Positions 1 through 6,019 of a stretch of 50,112 bases of DNA are shown piece by piece. Made by a program: the position numbers and the translations under genes. The notes beneath the pieces are model-generated. The model was given only the letters and a program-made list of their open reading frames with translations, did no database searches and had not been told where the DNA came from. Origin of the DNA: an uncultured Clostridia bacterium (GTDB lineage Bacteria; Bacillota; Clostridia; Lachnospirales; Bianqueaceae). The DNA lies in the NCBI GenBank assembly GCA_944383515.1, contig CALWPV010000096.1, forward strand, positions 1 through 50,112. The letters are read 5' to 3'. Position 1 is the first letter of the stretch, and the number at the start of each line of letters is the position of its first letter.

Positions 1-24
1 TAATAGGTCGAGGGCTTGTTCAAG
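1..24 (+). rRNA. 23S rRNA, extreme 3' end (partial)
   Basis: The window opens with TAATAGGTCGAGGGCTTG, which matches the conserved 3' terminal segment of bacterial 23S rRNA just before its closing helix. The rest of the gene lies upstream of the window, and the exact 3' end is estimated. No 5S-like sequence follows before the first tRNA, so the 5S gene of this operon must be elsewhere or absent. Confidence 0.75.
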
Positions 25-161
25 GACAAGACGAGAAGTGAGAAAGACGCGAGAAAGAGCCTGAGAGATCAGGGACGGCAGGAAGATCTGTTTGATATGT
101 AGATTTGAAAGTTCAAACAGGGAGAACGATCTGGGAAGGAAAGTTTCCAGGACGATATCCC

Positions 162-207
162 GAAAGTTAGGAAGTAACTTTCAAAGTTTGACGTAGTCAA
201 ACTTTTT
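162..207 (+). other. Two back-to-back hairpins in the 23S-tRNA spacer
   Basis: Bases 162-182 form GAAAGTTA/TAACTTTC with a 5-base loop. Bases 183-205 form a perfect 10-bp stem (AAAGTTTGAC, GTA loop, GTCAAACTTT) followed by more Ts up to 207. tRNA-Asp starts at 208, directly after it. The second hairpin resembles an intrinsic terminator but could be an RNase processing signal between rRNA and tRNAs. The rest of the spacer (25-161) shows only weak hairpins. Confidence 0.6.
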
Positions 208-281
208 GGCTCCGTGGTACAGCTGGTTAGTACGTCGGCCTGTCACGCCGAAGGTCACGGGTTCGAGCCCCGTCGGAGTCG
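208..281 (+). tRNA. tRNA-Asp (GTC)
   Basis: A cloverleaf with acceptor GGCTCCG/CGGAGTC, discriminator G at 281 and anticodon GTC at 242-244. The T-loop carries the standard GTTCGAG. CCA is not encoded. It is the first of five closely spaced tRNAs after the rRNA gene, which suggests co-transcription with the rRNA operon. Confidence 0.95.
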
Positions 282-336
282 CTGGCTTAGCAATAAGCCT
301 AGGTACACGATACTCGGTATCGATAACCATTTGAAT

Positions 337-409
337 GGACGCTTAGCTCAGCTGGGAGAGCGTCTGCCTTACAAGCAGAGGGTCATAGGTTCGAGCCCTA
401 TAGCGTCCA
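337..409 (+). tRNA. tRNA-Val (TAC)
   Basis: Acceptor GGACGCT/AGCGTCC with discriminator A. The anticodon stem TCTGC/GCAGA encloses loop CTTACAA, giving anticodon TAC. CCA is not encoded. It is the second tRNA of the post-rRNA cluster. Confidence 0.95.
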
Positions 410-428
410 TTTCTTTCTAATGCAATAT

Positions 429-501
429 GCCAACGTGGCTCAATTGGCAGAGCAGCTGACTTGTAATCAGCAGGTTATCGGTTCGAGTCCGATCGTTGGC
501 T
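429..501 (+). tRNA. tRNA-Thr (TGT)
   Basis: Acceptor GCCAACG/CGTTGGC with discriminator T. The anticodon stem GCTGA/TCAGC encloses loop CTTGTAA, giving anticodon TGT. The T-arm contains GTTCGAG. It is separated by about 20 bases from tRNA-Val and 5 bases from tRNA-Tyr. Confidence 0.95.
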
Positions 502-506
502 TTTAT

Positions 507-588
507 GGGGGAATTCCCGAGTGGCCAAAGGGGACAGACTGTAAATCTGCTGGCACTGCCTTCGGTGGTTCGAATCCACCTTCCCCCA
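507..588 (+). tRNA. tRNA-Tyr (GTA)
   Basis: A class II tRNA with a long variable arm. Acceptor GGGGGAA/TTCCCCC, discriminator A, anticodon GTA within GACTGTAAATC. At 82 nt its length fits bacterial tRNA-Tyr. Confidence 0.95.
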
Positions 589-622
589 TTCAGTAATCAT
601 TAACTGAATGGTTGCTTTTCAT

Positions 623-695
<73 letters not shown>

Positions 696-707
696 CTCAC
701 TAAGAAT

Positions 708-738
708 CGCTTAGATATCATGTCTAAGCGGTTTTTTT
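708..738 (+). terminator. Terminator of the rRNA-tRNA operon
   Basis: An 8-bp perfect stem, CGCTTAGA/TCTAAGCG, with a 7-base loop followed by seven Ts. It sits just downstream of tRNA-fMet and closes the stable-RNA transcription unit. Confidence 0.9.
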
Positions 739-829
739 ATGCCAGCTTCTTCTGCTGCGCCCGATAATTTCCCTTGCAATCTTACAGACAAGGCGCTATA
801 CTGTGTTAAAAACGAAGAGGAGATTGGTT

Positions 830-1344
830 ATGGAACTTTGCGACGTTTATAACGAAAAGGGAGAAAGAACCGGACGCGTTTTAGAGAGATCACTGCCTCT
901 GGCAGAGGGTGAGTATCGCTTGGTGGTCGGCGTCTGGATCGTGAACAGCAAAAACGAGATTTTGATTACTCAGCGTTCTCCTGAAAAAAGTTTATGCCTA
1001 ATAAATGGGAAAACACGGGCGGCCATGTACAGGCGGGTGAAACCGGACGGGAAGCCATGGTACGGGAACTAGCGGAGGAAACAGGTATTGAGGCTGCTCC
1101 GGACGAGCTCATTTTGTTTGCGACAACGAAACGTCCCTCTTATTTGGGTGAAGAATATATTTTGCGCAAAGACGTTGCGTTAGAGCATGTGCGTCTGCAA
1201 CCCGGCGAAACCTGCGACGTGCGCTGGGTTACAGAAGAAATTTTTGACCAGATGATCGATAGCGGCGAGATCGCTTCTTCACTGTCTATTATACAGCCCG
1301 AGGTCAGAGCAGCTTTTAAAGAGGCGCTGGCGAAACTGGCTTAG
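830..1344 (+). pseudogene. Nudix hydrolase, broken by a -1 frameshift
   Basis: Two reading frames together make one normal Nudix protein. The first half starts at ATG 830 behind a GAGGAG site and reads MELCDVYNEKGERTG through a strand ending ILITQRSPEK. The second half, in the -1 frame from about 990, carries a complete Nudix box (GHVQAGE, then REL-EETGI, about 1015-1090) that binds the metal for cleavage of nucleoside-diphosphate-linked substrates. The break lies at a run of six As (984-989). Restoring a seventh A gives ...EKKFMPNKWEN... in one frame. The gene is therefore probably inactivated by a 1-base loss, unless this is a sequencing error. The substrate cannot be predicted. Confidence 0.85.
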
Positions 1345-1360
1345 TCAAAGGGGAGAGCCT

Positions 1361-2575
1361 ATGACAGACTTATCTTTTTTAACAGCGACACAACAAACTT
1401 TATGCCGGCTTTTGGCAAGCGTCCTTTTTGCCGCTCCGCGGCCGGAGGACTCGCAGATGGATTGGCCTGCCGTACTGGAGGAGGCGCGCGCGCAGTCGGT
1501 TGTGATACCGGCGTTTAGTCAGTGCGAGGCGTATGCTATGGACGAGGCCGAGCGGCGCGAGATTCAGAGGCAGGTGCAGAGCCTGGCGGCTCGTAGCATA
1601 CGCAGCTTTGAGCAGCATACGGCTGTCCACCGTCTTATGGCGGATCAGGGAATTCCGTATTGTATTTTGAAGGGTGTGGCTTCGGCGTGGTATTATCCGG
1701 ACCGGCTGGCCCGCCAGATGGGGGATGTTGATTTTTTTGTGGCGCGTTCTGATTTTGCCCGCGCGGCGGGAATCCTGGAAGCGAATGGATTTACGGCCGA
1801 AGGTGTGGGACATGTGCACCATGTAGGGTATCATAAGCCTGGGGTGGAGCTGGAGCTTCATTTTGACGCGCCTGGCGTGCCGGATGGCGAGGCAGGGGAC
1901 AGAGTGCGGAAGCTGTTGGCGCATTGGCTGGAGGAGGCGCAGTGGGTAGAGGATGCCCCGTTTCAGTTTGTAATTCCCAGCCGTTTTCATCATGCGCTGA
2001 TTATGCTGCTTCATATGCAAAACCATTTGCGGTCTTCGGGTATGGGATTGCGGCATTTGTGTGATTGGGCGGTGCTGATTGCACAGTATGAGGAGTTTGA
2101 GGAAGAATGCCGGGATAAGCTGGCGTATGCGGGCCTCTGGAAATTTGCTCAGCTCATGAGTCTGGCGGCGGTTTTGGCGCTGGGGCTTCCGCGGCAGGAG
2201 TGGATGGGCTCGGAGCTGGAGACGGCGCAGGAACTGCTTTTGGAGGTTGTGCAGGGCGGTAATTTTGGCCGCAAGGAAAAAGGGCGTTCTGGTGAAAGTT
2301 TGTTTATTAACCGCCGGAAGGAAGAAGAAGTAAGCCGGGTGCATCAGTTATTTATTAGTTTAAATTCCATTGTATATGCGCACTGGCCGTGGTTTAAGCG
2401 GTGCCGGGCGGCGCTTCCGCTGGGCTGGGCGGGTTTGGCGTTTAGGCGTATACGTAAAATTTGGCGCGGTGAGCGGAGCAGTCTTAGAATGGTTCGCTCG
2501 TTCCAGAGAAGTGGAAAGCGAAAAGCGTTGTATGATCGGCTAGAACTTTTTCATAGACAAGCAGACAATTTATAA
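1361..2575 (+). CDS. Nucleotidyltransferase family protein (PF14907-like)
   Basis: A 404-residue protein that starts at ATG 1361 behind GGGGAG. Residues about 100-130 carry LKG..., YYPDRLARQMGDVDFFV, the nucleotidyltransferase-fold signature in which the DVD acidic pair would bind metal; this matches the uncharacterised nucleotidyltransferase family PF14907. From established knowledge, members recur beside PqqD-like and HPr-kinase-like genes in lasso-peptide and surface-polymer clusters. Here those genes begin about 530 bases downstream, behind a terminator and a repeat-filled gap. The C-terminal third is basic and helical, with no known domain I recognise. It may modify the product of the downstream cluster, but that is inferred from neighbourhood only. 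Confidence 0.75.
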   Translation: MTDLSFLTATQQTLCRLLASVLFAAPRPEDSQMDWPAVLEEARAQSVVIPAFSQCEAYAMDEAERREIQRQVQSLAARSIRSFEQHTAVHRLMADQGIPYCILKGVASAWYYPDRLARQMGDVDFFVARSDFARAAGILEANGFTAEGVGHVHHVGYHKPGVELELHFDAPGVPDGEAGDRVRKLLAHWLEEAQWVEDAPFQFVIPSRFHHALIMLLHMQNHLRSSGMGLRHLCDWAVLIAQYEEFEEECRDKLAYAGLWKFAQLMSLAAVLALGLPRQEWMGSELETAQELLLEVVQGGNFGRKEKGRSGESLFINRRKEEEVSRVHQLFISLNSIVYAHWPWFKRCRAALPLGWAGLAFRRIRKIWRGERSSLRMVRSFQRSGKRKALYDRLELFHRQADNL

Positions 2576-2580
2576 AAGGG

Positions 2581-2621
2581 TATTCCTTTCTTATGAGTTC
2601 ATAGGAAAGGGATATTTTTTT
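2581..2621 (+). terminator. Terminator after the nucleotidyltransferase gene
   Basis: A long stem: TATTCCTTTCTTATGA pairs with TCATAGGAAAGGGATA (two G-T wobbles) and is followed by seven Ts. Confidence 0.85.
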
Positions 2622-2687
2622 ATGGGGACGTTATGCGATTAAGCGTTACCTTAAAATGTTGGGAAAAATTCTTTTGTGACAGGGATA

Positions 2688-2940
2688 AGACCTTGGACGG
2701 CATGCCTTTATATTATTGAGCCATAGGGACAGTGAGTAGTTAGTTCCGTCCCTGTGGCGCAAAAATTTGTCGAAAAAGGGGTAGCGCCCTGCGCAGTTAT
2801 CTCTATATTTCAAAAACAATATCGAGCAACAGGGATAGTGATCGGCAAGCTCTGTCCCTATGTTGCAAAAAATACTGTCTAAACAGGGATAGTATACCGA
2901 AAAGCACTTGAAAGCAACACAGCTCAATAGAGATAATCCC
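2688..2940. repeat. Cluster of GGGATA/GGGACA inverted elements
   Basis: This accounts for most of the 531-base gap 2576-3106. Cores appear as AGGGATA (2691, 2831, 2885), AGGGACA (2725), GTCCCTG (about 2749) and TGTCCCTA (2853). The clearest unit runs from about 2826 to 2866: GCAACA-GGGATAG, a 13-base middle, then CTGTCCCTATGTTGC, forming an imperfect hairpin. The 3' flank of inverted cores is often TTGCAAAAA or GCGCAAAAA. I see no credible gene here. Confidence 0.6.
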
Positions 2941-2997
2941 CTTATAAAATACAATCATATTTCACACAAAGTCATTTTCATAATTTACATTTCCTTT

Positions 2998-3026
2998 TTT
3001 ACAATTTTCCTATAAAATAATAAAAC
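2998..3026 (+). promoter_or_regulatory. Possible promoter of the PqqD/radical SAM operon
   Basis: TTTACA (2998-3003), a 17-base gap, then TAAAAC (3021-3026), in a very AT-rich stretch about 80 bases before the first start codon. Two small hairpins follow in the leader: CATTCA/TGAATG at 3037-3051 and CCTGAAA/TTTCAGG at 3058-3078. The -10 match is moderate. Confidence 0.4.
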
Positions 3027-3106
3027 ATAGGAATCCATTCATTATGAATGCAAAACGCCTGAAATACCGGGTTTCAGGAAACCGATCCTAAAAGGGGTGA
3101 TACATA

Positions 3107-3463
3107 TTGAGGCTAAAAGAAGGTTTAATTCTGCGGAAGGTGGCGGGGCAGCACCTGGTTGTCCCCATTGGTAGCCGAGCACAAATCTCGCCGGTCATGC
3201 ACATTTCAGCATCGGCTGCCTGGCTATGGGAACATCCCATGCAGGAAGAATTTACCGAAGACTCTTTAGTAGAAGCACTGTTAACCTATTTCTCCGGCGT
3301 AACCGAAGAAGTAGCCCGAGCGGATGTACACGCATTTTTAGAGCTACTAGATCAAAATTATATGTTAGATAACGGAAAACCCGATCCGGTCACAGGGACA
3401 GTGCGAATTAAGCTCGATCAGGCTAAAGCCAAGCTCCTCGGCAAAAAGGAACGCTCCACATGA
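3107..3463 (+). CDS. PqqD-like peptide-binding (RiPP recognition) protein
   Basis: A 118-residue protein with a likely TTG start at 3107, 9 bases after AAAGGGGTGA. Residues 1-90 follow the PqqD pattern: GLILRKV.GQHLVVP, then a hydrophobic stretch around SAAWLWEH, then DV-AFLELL. From family knowledge, PqqD domains bind the leader of a precursor peptide and present it to a radical SAM enzyme. A basic tail of about 25 residues follows the domain. Its stop overlaps the radical SAM start (ATGA), which implies coupled translation. It is the first gene of a long operon and its predicted partner is the next gene. Confidence 0.85.
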   Translation: MRLKEGLILRKVAGQHLVVPIGSRAQISPVMHISASAAWLWEHPMQEEFTEDSLVEALLTYFSGVTEEVARADVHAFLELLDQNYMLDNGKPDPVTGTVRIKLDQAKAKLLGKKERST

Positions 3464-4494
3464 GCATGCGAATCAATAGGGCCGGGAGGGTTATCAGCGC
3501 CGTTATGCGAAAAGAAGCCTATAAGCAAGGCGTTCCGGTACACGCCATGTTTGAACTCACCCCCCGCTGCGGCTTTGGCTGCCGCATGTGCTACGTCCAC
3601 TTGGCGCCGGAGCGCATTCAGAACGTTGGCCGCGGCCGGGAGCTCACCGCCAGGGAATGGCTGAATCTGGGCCGGCAAGCTGCAGAAAACGGCGTATTCT
3701 CGCTCTGCATTACCGGCGGCGATCCCATTATGCATCCTGATTTTCCCGCCATTTGGCGCGGCCTGGCACAAATGGGGTTTCGCCTCATTTTGCAAACCAA
3801 CGCCGCCTTCCTCACGGAGGAGCACCTGGAGCTGTTTGCCGCGTATCCGCCCGACACAGTCAAAATCACAATTTACGGCGCAAGCGACGCCACATATGAG
3901 CGGCTCTGCCGCGTACCAAACGGATTCACCCGCGCCATGGCAGGCACTTATGCACTGCGGGCGCTGGATCTTCCCATTCAAATGGTCACAACCTTTGTCA
4001 AGCAAAACTGGGCAGACCGCGACCGCATTGCGGAGCTCATGACACGCGAGCAGCTTCCCTGGTATTACAGTACGGCCTGTTACGCGTCTTTGCGCGGAGC
4101 GCAAAACGAGGCGGCAAGCTGCGCTTTGTCCGAGTCTGACATAGCTTGTGTTAGGAAACCAGAGGCGGATCAACCAACCCAGACGGCGCACAATTCGGAC
4201 CGGCTCCCCGCGGAGTATTGTCGCGGCTACCGGACGGAGTTCATGATTAGCTGGGACGGATATATGCGCTTTTGTTCGTTTTTAGACGAGCCCCATATTT
4301 CAGTGCTGGATGCGCCGCTCATGCAGTGCTGGGAAGAGCTGCTGGATTTTTGGTCGTCGCTGCGGTGGCCGAAGGCGTGTGAAAGCTGCGAAGCGGCCGA
4401 GCGCTGCCGAAGGTGTTTGGGCATGTTAGCGTGTTCCAGCGGTGGGCTGGGCAAGGTAAGTCCAGATTTTTGCCGGCAGTTTCAGAAGAAATAA
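3460..4494 (+). CDS. Radical SAM/SPASM peptide-modifying enzyme
   Basis: A 344-residue protein with the radical SAM cluster motif C37-x3-C41-x2-C44 (CGFGCRMC), followed by the usual glycine motif ITGGDP at about 86-91. The C-terminus is cysteine-rich (C254, C272, C307, C310, C316, C319, C325, C338), consistent with a SPASM or twitch domain binding extra iron-sulfur clusters. Such enzymes make carbon-carbon, carbon-sulfur or epimerised residues in peptides. The chemistry cannot be told from sequence alone. Adjacency to the PqqD gene, with a 4-base overlap, strongly suggests that the substrate is a ribosomal peptide. The segment around residues 210-250 (sparse conservation, polar) looks like a variable insertion. 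Confidence 0.9.
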   Translation: MSMRINRAGRVISAVMRKEAYKQGVPVHAMFELTPRCGFGCRMCYVHLAPERIQNVGRGRELTAREWLNLGRQAAENGVFSLCITGGDPIMHPDFPAIWRGLAQMGFRLILQTNAAFLTEEHLELFAAYPPDTVKITIYGASDATYERLCRVPNGFTRAMAGTYALRALDLPIQMVTTFVKQNWADRDRIAELMTREQLPWYYSTACYASLRGAQNEAASCALSESDIACVRKPEADQPTQTAHNSDRLPAEYCRGYRTEFMISWDGYMRFCSFLDEPHISVLDAPLMQCWEELLDFWSSLRWPKACESCEAAERCRRCLGMLACSSGGLGKVSPDFCRQFQKK

Positions 4495-4506
4495 GGCGGT
4501 GGCGCA

Positions 4507-4794
4507 ATGGAAGAAAGAGAAGTACAAAAGCGCGAGCTGCTAGACGAAATCGGTAGCCGCGTGGGGTGCATGTATTTGTCTGATCTGCACCAGCCAGCAT
4601 GGCTGCCGCGGGTGCGGCAGGTGCTGCAATCGATCAGTCCCGAACGCTATAGCTTGCGGCAATGGAATGACGCCGTAAGTTATATTAGCGGCAAGGCATG
4701 TGCCTTTACACAGATTAGCGAGGCCGTGCAATATTTGCAGGATTTTCAACCGGAAGAAAACCGGATGAAGAAAGAAAATAAATCGAATACATAG
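4507..4794 (+). CDS. Small protein of unknown function in the radical SAM operon
   Basis: I do not recognise this 95-residue protein. It starts at ATG 4507, 12 bases after the radical SAM stop, behind a weak AAGGCGG site. It is mixed-charge and probably helical (ELLDEIGSRVG, then RYSLRQWNDAVSYISG), with two cysteines (C20, C60) and a lysine-rich tail. It has no signal peptide or membrane segment. Its place between the modifying enzyme and the candidate precursor suggests an accessory role or a second small substrate. Both readings are inference. Confidence 0.6.
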   Translation: MEEREVQKRELLDEIGSRVGCMYLSDLHQPAWLPRVRQVLQSISPERYSLRQWNDAVSYISGKACAFTQISEAVQYLQDFQPEENRMKKENKSNT

Positions 4795-4807
4795 GGAGGA
4801 CGAAAAA

Positions 4808-5191
4808 ATGGAAACAGGTGGAGTTATAGTACCCATCCCTTATGGGGAAGGCGTGAACGGTATCAATATGTTAGATGCAGGTAATGATGCAACGGGATCT
4901 AGAGAAGAAGGAAGTACAACTGGAGGTACTCTAGATGTAAGATTTGTTTATTCAGAAAGTGCCACTGGTTGGGGGATTACTGGCCAAACCAAATGGGGAG
5001 GGAAAGGAGATAACAACGCGGCATTTGAGAATAATGATGATGCAATAGCAACCTATAACACCAATGGTTTGCTTGGAATTGTAGATGCAGTATACAATTA
5101 CGTTACAACTGTTTTACAGGATTATACGGATTCCTATAGCTCTGATGATTTTCAAAGAGAATTTATAGGTTGTTATACTTGGCATAATTAG
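4808..5191 (+). CDS. Low-GC Gly/Asn/Asp-rich peptide, candidate RiPP precursor
   Basis: A 127-residue acidic protein that starts at ATG 4808 behind GGGAGGACG. It is rich in Gly, Asn, Asp, Thr and Tyr, with one cysteine near the C-terminus (GCYTWHN), no membrane segment and no signal peptide. I recognise no family. Hand counts of two 60-base blocks inside it (4921-4980 and 5041-5100) give 42% and 35% GC, against 68% for 5401-5460 in the next gene, so it looks foreign or hypervariable. Lying between the PqqD/radical SAM pair and the kinase/exporter pair, it is the best candidate for the modified substrate. It is long for a RiPP precursor, and the adjacent 95-residue protein is the alternative. 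Confidence 0.6.
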   Translation: METGGVIVPIPYGEGVNGINMLDAGNDATGSREEGSTTGGTLDVRFVYSESATGWGITGQTKWGGKGDNNAAFENNDDAIATYNTNGLLGIVDAVYNYVTTVLQDYTDSYSSDDFQREFIGCYTWHN

Positions 5192-5194
5192 AGA

Positions 5195-6019
5195 GTGAAA
5201 CAACATTTGTTCATCACCTACACCATCCTCTCCCGCCTTTCCGTCTCCGGCGCAAAATACCTCTGGCCGGAATGGGATCGCTTCCGATCGGCTCCTCACG
5301 AAGCGGGAGAGGCAGACTTAACTATACACATTCAGGCGCACCGGCCCGTTAAATATGGGTTAGAGCTCATGGGCGAGCAGCCCGGCCCGCTGGCGCTGCG
5401 CTGCGGCGACGCGCTGGTAGCGGCCAATGCCGATTGGAGCCGGGCCAGTGTTACCCTGCTCGAAGGGAGCGAGGGACTGGTAGGGGCGCTAAGCGGTCTG
5501 CTGCTCACGCATCTTTCCACGCGGCATGGCCTACTGATCCATGCGTCGCTGGTAGAGACGCCGCGCGGCGGCCTGCTCTTCGTGGGGCCCTCTGGTATTG
5601 GAAAAACTACGCAGGCCGAGCTTTGGCAGCGCCACCGCGGCGCCTGCATTATTAACGGCGATATGGTACTGCTGCAGGAAACCGCGCAGGGATTCGTTGG
5701 CGCGGGATCGCCCTGGCACGGTTCGTCACCCTATTGTGAGAACCGACAGGTGGCGCTGGCGGCCATGATTGTACTAGAACAGGCAAAAGAAAATTGCATT
5801 CTCCCGCTGCGCTGCGCGGCCGCCGTAGAGCACGTTATGCGCAGCCTGTTTTTGCCGGTTTGGTACGAGCAAGGCGTAAGCGCCGCCTGTGATACACTGG
5901 GGCGCCTGCTGGCGCAGGTGCCGGTGTATCATTTGGCTTGTCGTCCCGAGGAGGCAGCCGTTGCGTTACTAGAGAAAACAATACGTGAAAACGCTGCAAG
6001 CGGAGATAACGCCGTATGA
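5195..6019 (+). CDS. HPr kinase/phosphorylase-like protein
   Basis: A 274-residue protein with a GTG start at 5195, only 3 bases after the previous stop. A P-loop, GPSGIGKTT, lies at about residues 131-139, followed by an NGDMV motif at about 155, resembling the P-loop and acidic region of HPr kinase C-terminal domains. It lacks the HPrK N-terminal domain, and the carbohydrate-repression context of true HprK is missing. From established knowledge, HPrK-like proteins occur in RiPP clusters, and some lasso-peptide clusters use one to phosphorylate the precursor. The likely substrate here is the modified peptide, which is inferred. Its stop overlaps the ABC transporter start by 4 bases. Confidence 0.8.
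   Translation: MKQHLFITYTILSRLSVSGAKYLWPEWDRFRSAPHEAGEADLTIHIQAHRPVKYGLELMGEQPGPLALRCGDALVAANADWSRASVTLLEGSEGLVGALSGLLLTHLSTRHGLLIHASLVETPRGGLLFVGPSGIGKTTQAELWQRHRGACIINGDMVLLQETAQGFVGAGSPWHGSSPYCENRQVALAAMIVLEQAKENCILPLRCAAAVEHVMRSLFLPVWYEQGVSAACDTLGRLLAQVPVYHLACRPEEAAVALLEKTIRENAASGDNAV

Noticed and set aside
24-207. 5S rRNA gene between 23S and the tRNAs
   Set aside because: No 5S-like conserved blocks are present and the space shows unrelated hairpins.
214-420. Open frame across the tRNA-Asp and tRNA-Val genes
   Set aside because: It overlaps two clear tRNA genes and encodes only tRNA-derived sequence.
980-995. Programmed -1 frameshifting in the Nudix gene
   Set aside because: The six As are not in the A AAA AAG phase needed for a classical slippery heptamer, and no Nudix gene is known to need one; a lost base is simpler.
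1400-2344. Long minus-strand open frame (314 codons) opposite the nucleotidyltransferase gene
   Set aside because: Its composition (Arg/Gln/His-rich) is a shadow of a GC-rich gene with recognisable motifs on the plus strand, and it has no ribosome site.
2646-2954. Minus-strand open frame of 102 codons in the gap before the PqqD gene
   Set aside because: It is made entirely of the GGGATA repeat elements, giving a Cys/Tyr-rich sequence with no domain or ribosome site.
4808-5191. Classical lanthipeptide or sactipeptide precursor with several cysteines
   Set aside because: The protein has only one cysteine, so thioether ring formation on multiple cysteines is not supported.
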